A stretch of DNA of 64,000 bases from Phoronis australis (taxonomy: Eukaryota > Phoronida > Phoronidae), in assembly GCA_002633005.1 (NCBI GenBank), contig NMRA01000335.1:186001-250000 (forward strand), in the 5' to 3' direction. The notes under the pieces are model-generated. The model was not told the DNA's origin and made no database searches. It worked only from the letters and a program-made list of their open reading frames with translations. A program made the position numbers and the translations under genes. Positions 48,790 to 61,500 of the stretch are shown piece by piece. Within the stretch, counting starts at the first letter, position 1; the number at the start of each line of letters is the position of its first letter.

Positions 48790-51700
48790 TGTGATTTTTT
48801 GAAAAGATTGTATCAAGAAATTGGCCTACACCAACTACAGTACAGTATATTTGATACAATAGTGGAACTAGGATGCAGCAAGGACAAGCACTGCGGGTGG
48901 ACGAAAATTAGTGACTCACAGTCCCAAAAATGTATGCCGGTGTCTTTTTTACAGTCGTGATCGGAAAGGGAGGATGACCTCGGGGCTTACCCACCGGCGG
49001 ACGATGATGCCCCGGGTTCTATTGTATAACCTATTGTCTCTTGACTTGCCACCAAAATTTTCCCCACAAGCCAGTCGCCACAGCGTATACATTTTGTCGC
49101 ACCGCGGCACAAACAGTTCGTTGTGCAGTGGATGAAAATCATTTCAAAGCCAGAATGTAAACTTTTACTAATAGCAAAACTCGTGTGAAAGTACAAGATG
49201 ATGGACGTTCATTTGTTAGAGGACGTGATTAACGACTATCTTTAGCAGAAGGATGCGCTGAGTGTAGCAGGCACGTGATTGTTTATCAAAACCAAACCAA
49301 CAGTCAGTCAGAAACAGTTTAGAAGAACGGACACAAGCACTTGCAAACGGGCGACACCTTTAGAGTACCTCGTTAAAACCTTGAACCTTGAATATACAAT
49401 TTTTAGCAAGCGCTATCTAGTGACTTCCTTCAACATTTGTGTAACTGTTGCATAAACTGTGTTTTTAATAACAACTCTGCAAATATTAAGACTGAAAAAG
49501 AGCATAAGTGTGCACATTTGGTGTGGATTCTGAACACCGCACAAACATAAAATGCTGGTTCTATAAGCAAATAAGGCGTTCGTTATCAGTTAAATGGAAC
49601 GAGAAAGACCGCGCTGTTTTGGGTGTTTCCAAGGATTCCTTTCCATTATAAGAAATGTGCAGTGGGATGTAAATGAACACAAATCTCGCAGAAACCAAGT
49701 TAGATATTACAGTGTCAACGCGGCGTCTCTAAAAACGACTTGACCTGTCCAGGGACACAACCCCTGCCCCGCTTGTGACATACATGTACCTCTTTCAAGG
49801 TTGGTCTGTTTGTCTTTTCCTGGTGGGTCAATGCTAGACGCTGTGACCAGAGCTGCGACCTGTTGACACTGTAAGGAGTGTGAGGGATAGGAGCGATATT
49901 TATATCTCGTGCAATTTTCATCAATGGGAACATTTGAAAATTTACCTGGAAGAAGTTTAAAGTTCAATGGCACCTATATTTGAATCACGTGCAGTGTGGA
50001 AATGAAAGACTAAAAGGTTAAGAAAACTGTTTGTACTGCAGAATAACAACGATACAATTTACAATAGATATAAGTTACAACGGATAAAATTTACAATCGA
50101 AGCAATTTTTTGTCATAACAATGGTTGTCAAACATTGTTGAGTACGAAAAATAAATTCCGTTTTCAGGCACACACCTTGAGCACTGTGAACCCACTAACT
50201 AACCCAAAGTATTTGATATATTGCAAATATTCATTTAAATCCACCGAATTGTTCTATATACAGAATTCATGAAAAATGCGTACTTCATGTCACGTGAGAC
50301 CGTGCCAGTGACAATACTTTAGGCATTTAAACATTAGTTCTTATGCAAATTAGTTTAACATCAATGTTTAAAACGTGCACATACAAAATTTTAAAAGCCG
50401 TAGTTTATTGCTGCAGCTCTAGCCAGTTTCCTCATTAGGACTGTGCTCAATCTCCGGGAGGAAGGAATGTTACGACCCGCATGAGAAGAAACTAAGTAAA
50501 TGATCGACTAGACAACAGTAGCTCGTCAGTAACAGCAACACCAAACGGTCATCATGCCTATCGTGTGCACTGAATACCACAGAGGTCCAACGGGTAATTA
50601 TTTTGAGAAAATTCCCACAAGTGAGAGCGAGCAACGCTTCTAGTAAACTTAGAATTGCCTCTGAAGGACACAGCACTAGTGTTTCGAAAAGTGGCGGGCG
50701 AACCCTTCGACTAATAGACGCATAACTGCTGAATTTCGCTAATATCTCACTCAAAGCGATTTGACACAATACGGTTGAAGTCAAGAATTATAATGGTTGA
50801 CGTCAAGAAGTATAACTGACATTAGGGATTACGGAACTTTCGTGATTTGTCAGAAAAATTCGCAGATGACGTGCTTCCGTGACAGTAACCAAAGTGCTAC
50901 ATTTCACGACGATCCACCTGGGGTCTTGACAGATATGAAATCAAACAAAAACAACAAAAATCTAACATATCCGGCGTTATATGAGCCAGCAGTAGTTGCA
51001 CTGACGTCTAAAAATCAACATCATCTCCAAAATGGCAACACTCGTGTCATAATTTCACGAAGAACCTCGGTGTTTGAGAGTTAGAACTACTGACACAGGA
51101 AGGACGCCATGCAGAGATGACTGCAATATACACCGACTTGGTGACACCACTGTTGCTGGGCTGTGGTTGGATGCTAGGGCAAGAAACAATGCAAAGTGAA
51201 GACTAAAACTCCGATGTTAAAGACCCGTTTTCAACAAAAGTATCTTCATAATATAGTGAAAAGTAAAATCGATAGAAATCGACTAAACTCAAAATGTATA
51301 GTAATATGATGTATAACAATCGAACGTTTTACCAAGAGGGTCGAATGACGGAGTATCAAATATGCTGCACGACAACAGCGTACATGTACAAACAGCCAGA
51401 GACCAATCTACAGGCGCTAATTTTTATTGAACACAAGTGGTATTTTTGGTTTGTCATCAGGTGTTCAATGGTGGTTCTAGTTCTAGATCTTTGACTGAGA
51501 ATCCTACGTGTAATTATCTTGTTCCTCGTTAGTAATCCCAGTCCATTTAAAGAGGCTTTGTTACCAGATATAGACTTCTAATGATCGCGTGCAATCGGAA
51601 ACGTTGAATCTTAGAAACTACATTTTCAGTACAATAGTCGGTAGAGTACAGAATTCGAAATTGCGAGGAAGGGCTTCAAAGAGAGGTTTTTCCTCATCCC

Positions 51701-52440
51701 GGTCCTATAGAGCACGCGCGCATTGAGGAAGTAAGCCTAGTACCAGAGCACACTAGGAAACCGGGCTGTTCAGTCGTTGTAGTTGGACATCCAACCGGTT
51801 TCGCCATTCACCCTTGCTATCTTTTAAAAAGTTGCTCTAAGCTCCTATTGTGTGGTACAGAGCAATTATCACATTAGTAATGTATGAAGGTCAATAACAT
51901 ATTGGCTAAAATAAATTGAAATGTCAAGGACAGAAACGTATTTTTTAACATGTCTGGCTTCTCGTGAAAAGTTATTGTAAAAATCGTTCGTTCGCGTAAG
52001 AATACAATAAAAAGTAGCCAAAAAGCTGCGACGGGTTTTTATTTCTTGGCAACAGTTTTGAGTCTGTACGTGTTTACCTTAATCTATCCATTCAGTGTGG
52101 CAGATACTTGGCGCTTGCCTCGTGACATCGGATAAAATAACGAACGTGGCTCTTAACAAAAGAAGATTGACATCAAGGGTGTGAAATCCGCTGTCGTCTG
52201 GAATACGGTAATTTGGATTGCGAAAGGAAAACGCCACTCAAGGCCATTAGAATGACTCAGACGGCATCAACCTCAGAAGTATACTGTTTGATATACCACA
52301 ACTAAGTGTTATGCTCCACTAGACCTCAGACATTAGACCCAATTCGAATGAGGAGCCGATGATGCCGACGCTAGTCTTTGAAGCCCATCATGCAACAATA
52401 TGGAAGCCATTTGACTTTAAATAGTACACTCACATTATAA
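48790..52440. other. No gene recognised
   Basis: 3.6 kb with scattered ORFs up to 104 residues (50470-50784) without motifs. AATAAA-type sites on the minus strand near 52008-52044 could serve the CUB gene ending at 52445. Confidence 0.35.
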
Positions 52441-52444
52441 ATGG

Positions 52445-52596
52445 TTAAACAAGTTGTCCAATAAGTACTAATACAAGACATAACAAAGGGTAGTGTGTGA
52501 GACGAATAGACGTCGACTCATCGTTGGCAGACTTGCTTTCGCCTGAACTAGGACTGCTATATCTGGGCCTCTTGGTCGATTTTGAGAACGTATTTC
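52445..52596 (-). CDS. Probable last exon with GPI-anchor-like tail
   Basis: Taking GACAG|GA as acceptor, the exon joins in frame to the last CUB exon. It encodes a polar linker (NTFSKSTKRPRYSSPSSGES), small residues SANDESTS, then LTHYPLLCLVLVLIGQLV and a stop at 52445. Small-residue site, short spacer and terminal hydrophobic tail are the layout of a GPI-attachment signal. A short transmembrane end is the alternative. The acceptor has a poor pyrimidine tract, so the start is uncertain. Confidence 0.55.
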
Positions 52597-55500
52597 CTGT
52601 CGTAAACCTTGCGTTAGGTGACTCTATAATATAACCAGATAATTTATTATAAGAAACAATATTAATACGAGCACCATTAGATAACAACGATTGCGATGCA
52701 AATTACCGGCTATGGGGCAGGAGGTGTGAGCGACGATGGACGGTGTAAAAATGAGTGAGAAGGCACAATTATGCTATTGAACAAAGTCGTTGTACTTCAA
52801 ATCAACAGGAACGCGCTTCGTCACCTCCTTAGTATAACGTAACAATTTCTATCCGGTTTAGAACAAAAATCAACTTACTAGGTTTGTACACGTAGTACAT
52901 CCAAACTTGATCAGCGTTGGACACTTGTCCGAGTTTGTTGACATATTTCACCGTCATTTGAGACGCCGTGGCGTTGAAATCTATGGTAAATCGACGTCGT
53001 TTCAGCCGCTCTTCACAAATAGTGTCCAAAAGGGTGTCGCCGTTGAAAACTTCAACGTATTCGTTACAGTCTTCTCTGTTAAAGAGAAACGTGTCATACG
53101 TAACACATACGTTACACATACGGAACACATACTTAACACATATGTAACACATACGTTACACATATGTAACACATACGTAACACGTGCGTTACACATACGT
53201 AACGCATACGCAAGTTATACGTACATGTAGCACATACAGCCTGTACTTGTTGCATCATAGCCCACATGACCGTAGCTAGTATCAATAACGCAAACTTCGG
53301 AAAATTTTGTCAGATATCTGTTCGTTTTACAGATCATGGACTGTCATGTGAATTGTACCTCTGGTCTGGTACAGCCAGAAGTCGTGGTGCGATACACACA
53401 GCAGAGATAATAACACAACTGTTTGATTCTTTTGAAAAAAGGATGAATGACACCTAACGTGGATATCGTTTGGGTATGTCACCAAAGTGTAGTAATATGA
53501 CACCAATCTATGAAAATTACAGTTAGGCAAATATTTAACGATGCTAGGTCTCATTGAAACCGTGAATATTTAAATTTGTAGCAAACCTTTCCTAGTGACT
53601 TCCTGGAGAACTGTGTGTACATGTATAATTAGGAAAAGAAACAACGTGTTAATAGATTGAAGCCTTACACACTACGAGGAATGAGCATTAATTGGTCGAA
53701 ATTAATTACGTAAATCGCGGCAACCAATTACAGCACTAATCATCATCCGTTACTTTAGTGTGAAAACTGGTCAGATATTGCTGCTCGCCTTTGCCGCGGT
53801 TTATGGTATAACAAGGAATGTCGAGAGGCTGCGTTTGAGGTTGTGACAACTTTGTACATGACCGCGCTGTAGCTCTTTTCACTTTCCCTCGGGATATAGA
53901 AGAGCGGATATGGCGCAAGTTTCTACAAGAAACTCGCGTGTTAGTGGACATGACACATAAGCGTTTGGTACGCACTCGTGTCCGTAGAGCGGCTAAGAAA
54001 CTTTCAGCTGAAGTCGCCTTTTTTCTTTTTTTTGAGATATCGAATTCATGATTGTGATATTGAGATATTAAATTCATGACTGTGATTTAAAGTGCAATAA
54101 ATTATTGTTTAACGATGTTGGCAATGTAGTCACTTGTCCAAGCAAGATAAATGGTAGTTTAATATCTTTCAATAAAACTCATCTAAAAAGACTCAAAACA
54201 AATTTCAGAGTATGCACAATACGAAAAAATGTCCAGAAACACCTTCAAAAGGTGACATTCGCCTCCAAATTCAAATCAACTAGTAGTAATATACTTGAAT
54301 AGAAGTGAAATTCCATGATTAAATTTACACCACTTTTTATTTCCGCTAGACGATTATCGATGGCATTTAATTCAGGTTATTGAGTAAATCAAAAGCATGT
54401 ATTACTATTTTACAGGCACTCAAACAAACATTTTGAAGGACCACTGCCATAATTATTTGAACTGCAGAACGATCACGTTCCACCTTAACGTTAAATGTGA
54501 TTCCACGGCAAAAAATAGTGCGGAATTCATTTCCACAAAACTCTATCTTCGCCATGTAGAGTCGTCCGTGACCAACGAATTCAATGAATACTCCATCAAT
54601 CGACATTTTTCTTTTTAACGGAGTGAGCAAATGCTGTAGAAATACCCTTAAATAACAAACAGAAGTAATTTCTGATGAACGTATGTAGCTACTGGTATTA
54701 GTACACCAGCTTTTCCCTCGAAATTTAGTTTCGCGTTCTACACAAAAACATCTCCCCATGGTTTCAAAAATTATGCCATGGTAACAGCGAAGTGTCTTGC
54801 TTGGCCAGGTGAAAAAGGTCGTTAATTTATTTTAAACAGTTCTACTTTTCGATGCGAAATTAACAAAATTAGAAGTTTTATGATTTTATGAAAAAGGTCA
54901 AAACCTGGATAAAACAAAATCGAAGTGATAACTTAGAAAACTGACGAAACAGCATTTTCGAGTTTCACCTCGAAAATTTTTATGAATTAAAATTGACGAA
55001 TGGACACCTTTTCAATACCCTCAAATTTGGAATGCTTATTTGGATAAACGTTTTGCTTAACATGTTGTTTCCTTGTCCAACTTTTCTAATTATCGAGAGG
55101 AGTCACTCCCTCCACATGTCCACGAGTTACGCTCGTGGGCGGTAGCCTACAAATCCCAGGGCTCTCTCCCATGAAATCCATACACGCTCCGAAAACACGT
55201 GTCAAAAGTTCAGAGGCGAGGGCTGTGTGGAGCATAGAGACGAGAATTTAAGAATTTGTAACGGGACTTTGACGATTGCTGGTTTGATGATTGCTGATTA
55301 ATTGTATAGTTTAAAACGGACTGTCTCGGGTTAAGTTTGCACCCGCTTTATTCATTAACGTACTCGGTACTGGCAGTCATTGGGTCTGGAGCATGGCTGC
55401 AGACACACATATTAGCAGGAAGACATTACCATGGTAATGACTTCCTGTCACCGAAATGATTAGTTGGGAATAAAAAATCTTAAAAGAAAAAACATTGATT

Positions 55501-58500
55501 CCGTTCCATAAGCAAATATTTCTAGTCAATAGTCTCGCGAGGGTCGAAGCGCAGTTCCACATTTTCATGTTTCCAAGCAATAAATCAAACATTTTCAAAA
55601 AGACAATACAGCCATTCGTGCAATACTCACAGCAATTTATAAAACACCAGCGTCAGGGACAATCTCTCTTTTTTTCCAATTGCAAATTTGTAATAGCATG
55701 AAGTATTCGGCTGAATCTGAGAGTCGGGGGTATGAGCGTCTCCTTTTCCTTGCTCAAGATTTGTCGAGGAAAATGACCAATCACAAACAGTGTTCGGGGC
55801 ACGTGTTCCACCCGCGTGCGCATCTAGAAAAGAGAAATACCGCAACTTCAACAGTCTTGTTTTAGAAATAAATGTTGACCCTGTGAGAAAAATGACCCCA
55901 AAAACCATATTCAAACGTTGAAAATGACCTCGGGTCGTTTTCAATGGGGTCTAATAAAATGTGAACACCATGGAAAATCACCAATATGGACACCGTTCAG
56001 CAGATAAGCGACAGCTTAAAAAGTGTCGGCCAGTCAGTGAAATAAGGGCATCACTCGCGTGAAAAGTTGATCCTAGAAAATAGTTTACCTATTTAGTATT
56101 TCTGAGAGGAGCAGGCTTGACAATTAAAGAATCTCACACTCTGGGGTAAATGGTACGGGTGGGGTTGAATTAATTTTCCAGGTTGGGACCGGGAGCACGT
56201 ACTACTTCTGGACACCAAACCATACGCGATTTCTTGTTATAGTAGCTTTGTTACAAACGAAGTCGTTGAAAAAATGTCTTGGGTGTAAGCGGATACTTTT
56301 TCAACTAGCTGACAGAACGGTTTTCAAGAACTGCTGGGTCACTTCTCCACGGGTTGAAAGCTTTACACCTTTCGGTGAAAATTGACCTGGAGTCATTTTT
56401 TCTACGTTGAAACACACCCTTAAGTCATTTTCCACGGGCTTTGCGGTTTCTAGGGCCCCCTAAGCTATAAAATGTTTTAGAGCTAATGTAATTTGAGGTG
56501 CTGGATGTCCTTGCAAATTTACAAACCATATCTCCGTCCCAGGTCGCCACAATTTTTAATTCCCCAATCCCGGCTTCTCCGCCATCACAATTTTTGAGCC
56601 ACCAACCCCAGTCACCAAAATATTCACCCTCTCCCCTCCGATTCCTTATTGCTACAAGACAGATCTCCTACTTTATTCCGGGTCCCTAAGTTGTAATTTA
56701 TTTTGTTTAATGGATAATCCCGCAAAGAATTCGACACTTTCATTCTACGCAGCCCCCAAAGGTAGGAAGGAATGTGACAATCTAACGTAGCTTCATAATT
56801 TAACATACGCCACATGTGGTACTGTGGTGAGCAAGCTTGGTTTGGATGTCTGTGGCAAGTAAATGGTTAAGGAATATACAACGATTCGTATCCTGTTGCT
56901 TTACTAATACTTTGTTAACTTAAGTGACGTCATAAAAAGCACGTGCACGTGTGGAATGAATATTAATCCGTCGCAGTTGCAGAAACCTCAAGCGGCCATG
57001 GTCAAAACTAGTTACCCAAAATAGATTTTTTCAACATTCAATCAATATGTTGCTTCTTTCAGTTTACTAATGAGAAGTCAAGAAATGATCAACCTTGTAG
57101 TAGTTGTACAGTGCCACACCGACTCCCCTGGATGAGACTGTGTTATGAAATAATCATTAAGAGAGCAAGCTACTTTAGTACATGTACATGTACATGTACA
57201 TGTACATGTACTGGAATGCCCTCGGACCTAGAAAATGCTGCTGGTGCTTCTGTGAACCTACTGCAAAAAGTCAAGTACATTTCTAGCATTTTATGCTTGT
57301 TAGAACAACTAAGTCCAAACACGCTTTTAGAAACAGTAAGCTTTCATTGATTTTAATCCAAATTAATAGAAGAATTGGTGATATTTGAAGACATTCAAAT
57401 GGAACGCGCTCGTGTTTCGCTTTGAGAGAGGCACGTCGCTAGCGGTGAAATCGCCAATTTGATAGCATCGAACGTTGAAAGAAGTCCTATCTACTTATAA
57501 GGCGTCCTGTGATGAGTCTGCGAGGAAAATTATGGAAAGTAGTTAGATTATCGTGAAACATCCGGGACGCCGCTAACTATGGAAAGGGTAACCGGGAACA
57601 GGGAAGTCAAAGTTGGTATAGGCAAAGGCAGAGCTTGAACTCTCACCACCGGCGGCAGAAAAGTCACCACGGAATGAAACCTTTACTACGGAAAATCACC
57701 TATGTCACTGGCTGCAAATTTTTTACAATGCACCGCAACAAGTCACAAGTTGTATTATGGTGTAGTGTGACTTCGACAGGCTCAGTCATACATCATATAA
57801 GGAAAAACTGTGGATTCAAAAACTGCAGACTATTTAATCAAATCTTGAGTTTCATATTCGGGAAACTTACAGAAGACATAAAAACGTAATACTAAACACG
57901 TATTTTAACTTGTTTCCTTCTCGCGAACTACTGTCCAAGTCATGAACAGAATTTTCTCGGTTTCAAAAAACTGATATTCTAAAAGGAGGTGGGAAATTGG
58001 GAACTAACGGGGGCCGAAAATCGGGTGAGGAGTTTTTTGAGAACCATGAGAACAGAGTGAGTAAAACTGATAGCGACAGAGAAAGGACAACGTTGATGAA
58101 GTCGAATATGTCCGAGAGACTACATCCACACAGACTTGCATAAAATTGTCCGAGATAACAACGTATAAGTCAACTCTGCCATCCATACCTTTCCAGCGTT
58201 CAGATATCCGAATGTTAAACCCATCGTATTCCCATAATGGCGATCCTGGTCCGCTTTCGAAAACCATGACAACAGCAGGCGACTTGGATATGACACGTGG
58301 TACGTCATGTCCACAAAATGATCCAATCAAGTTGCTCTTCGTGTCAGGGCCATCGTATATTGATAAACGATCATCAATGCAATTATTACTGAAATGGTAA
58401 AAACATTGCAAAATACTACACTACCACGAAGTGTTCTATCACCGCATTCTGAGCACTGTCTACCTTTGCAAGTGTCTGACTGTAAACCCGTGAAGAAACA

Positions 58501-61500
58501 TATTTTCAAAAAAAAAACGTAATGGTCACCGAAACGTATTGTGTGGGGTCAAGTAGAGTGGCCGGAAGTCTGAAGTCATGTGCCAAAAATGGGTTTTCTT
58601 AAAAATTGTGATTTCTCACGGATACCACGAAAACTTGAAAAATAACGACTTTAACATTCTTCGAAACGTAGAGGACGGCGAATGTCTAAGGGGGTTAGTA
58701 GAACCAACCAGTGCGTACATACATGTATACAGGAAGCTAATCTCACACAAACATTTTGACTTTTGTGGGAGTTGCAATGATCTCCTTGAAAAAGCAAGAT
58801 TTTTAATACACGATAACGTGACTCACAGGCACCTAACACTATTTTCTTGAAGGTTCTATATACGTTTCAGTGTCGTCAAAAATTCTAAAATGTACAGTTA
58901 GCGAAAAGAACATTTAGGAAATCTTTGGATTAACATTCTATGCGGCCAGTTTCAGCTCAGCGACGTGATAATATTTGTAAAGGCCGTAAATACTGTGTCG
59001 TCCACATTATGGTAAGAACACCTTGAGTCATAGTCACAAACCTCTCTTTTAGATTGAACTTTCCTGCCATTCCATAACCCCCGAACTCCATTTCGATGCG
59101 TTCGTTCTTGGCGTTTGTCAGGAGGTAGACGCATTTCGTGTTGGGCGGATACAACCCGGGCCATCCGGGAGAATACAGCTTGCAATGGCGTTTACATTCA
59201 TCAACCGGTATTATCCAGTCACAGTCTGAAAATATAACCGTCGCTGATGTTTGAACGACAAAATCATCTTACAGTAAGCATGCACGCACCCAGACTTAAA
59301 ATGGTGGGGCTCGAATTTTTGAGAATGTGGACTTTTCCCTAAAAGAAAGATTCACGGGTTACGTTCAGAGCTATGAATTGTGCATTCGCCGAATGTTGGT
59401 AGTTCCTGCCTTTTCAGTGGGCTTTTGTCTCTTTTTATATTTTTTTCGGAGTTTTTGTTTCTGTGTCCACTTCGCCAAATAAAGGGGCTCGTTCGATCCC
59501 CCCCTGGGGGGCGCGCATGGTCAAAAATTACCCATAAAAGTCAGCAAAATATGCTATAGATTTCGGAGACCAGTGGGCATTTCAAAGAACGCCCGAACAA
59601 GATGCTGTCCAAGCACCAGAATATTGGTTTAATGACGTCACTTTTGGAAGGCAGCGTGAAAAATGTACACATACATGACATAACAAACACCATGTCTTTC
59701 TGGAACGACACTCGGGAGTGGAGATGGAGTATATCCGAATCTACAACGAAGTAAATTGCCTCCCACGAGAGCATAATAAGCACAAGTAACAAGTCTTTGA
59801 AGTCTCACATTTCGGATGTTATTGACGCGGAAATGTCAATCTCAGCGCTGACTTAAAACAGATTATAAACCTTCTTTGAACTTTTATTTTTGCTTCATCG
59901 TTGCACTATTTTACAGGAAGCCTTCGTTTCCTTCAGCCCTGGCCTTGTTGCAGAATTGTAAAACGGTGTAGATAATCTTTATCCATCCCCGGTGTTATGG
60001 TTGAACAAGATATTGCAAAATTAGCGATGTCACTATAACGTACCAGACTAATTTCGGACTGCCTTATAGTAACTGTTTGACTACGACAAAAATGCAAGTT
60101 CCAAATTTACAATTATACGATCGGGAAATTTGCCACGTGATCTACCACGTCACGGGTAGCCATTATTTGCAGCACATGATTGGCTTTTCGACGGTTCCGC
60201 CGGGTCGGCAACCGGTTAAAACATGACGGATACCATTCCCCAGCAGCAACAATCTCATTGATACCATTGTCAGTGCCGGATACAGCTTAGGACCCCCTAG
60301 AAATTAGGTGCCCATTCTCGTAGCCACAGAGGACCCTCGGAAGTGGTGTCGGCTTGGAGGTGAGCGGTATTGCATTGACCGAGCGCTTTCGCTCGAAAGC
60401 TGTGACCTTCGGGGGGAGGGGTTAGCTGGAAGCCTGTGGCGATCGGGTGGATAGAAAATTGTGATTGTAACGCATACGAAGTTATCAGGACAACAAGAAA
60501 CCTAAATCCGGCATAGACGTTTGTCAGATAGGCTGTGCAACGACCAAGAGCTTGTGCAACTCTTTGTGCAAGTTCCGTATAGTGAACGTGTTCTCACGTG
60601 TATTACTCTGCTTCCCGGGACCCTCTTCTGTTGCTCCGTATGTTAGCATTCTTGTTTGAGTGCTGTTCCCTGCAATGAAAGAGAAAGTTGTAAAGTTGAG
60701 TACCTCACCGCCTCATTTGGATTGCTTCTGGGCTCGAAGATCTACCCTAATGCTAATCGATTGTTCTTCATCGGAGGTACTTCATTGGTCCTCAAATATT
60801 GAGTTTTGAAGTTAATGTGACTACCCTCCGTACATGGAAAATTAGCTAAATCCGATTTTGGCCAAATAATAGAAAGAATTTAAAAAATCAGCGCAACTAC
60901 GCAAATTTTTATGTTCAAAGTTTCGCTTTCAGTAATCGCTAAAACATTACCAAGACAATAAACCAATGTACAATAAACGTGTCAAAAACTAAACTAACTG
61001 AGTAAACAACAGGTATACTCAAACACAGCAAATTACCATACAGCCAAGGCAACAGAGCTCTGCTGCTGATTGCCGGAATGAGCAGCTTTGTTAACCTGAA
61101 TGGCCAAAGACTCTTTAATATAGAACTTAGCTCCGTTACATGTCTTTGAGACCAACCCACGCAGCAAAGATAAGTTCAATATCAAAGAGCCTTTGGCCAT
61201 TCAGGCTAACAAAGCTGCTCATTCCGGCAATCAGCAGCAGAGCTCGGTTGTCTTGGCTCTATGGTTCTTTGCTGTGTTCGAGTATATCTGCTATTTGGCT
61301 CAGTTAGGTTAGTTTTTGACATGTTTAGTATACATCGGTTTATTGCCTTGGTAATGTTTTAGCGACTAAAGCGAAACGTTGAATATAAAATTTGCGTAGT
61401 TGCGGTGATCTTTAAATTTCTTTCAATAGAAAATTAGAAACAAATACATTTCGAGGATGAGCTAAAATGCCTTGACGTGGCGAGTTTATTCGCAGGCGAA

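Noticed and set aside
52829-53230. Cys-rich 'NTYVTHT' / 'CVTYVLRM' ORFs and plus-strand ORF over the CUB exon
   Set aside because: The repeated part is the ACACATACGT minisatellite and the plus-strand frame is antisense to the CUB exon.
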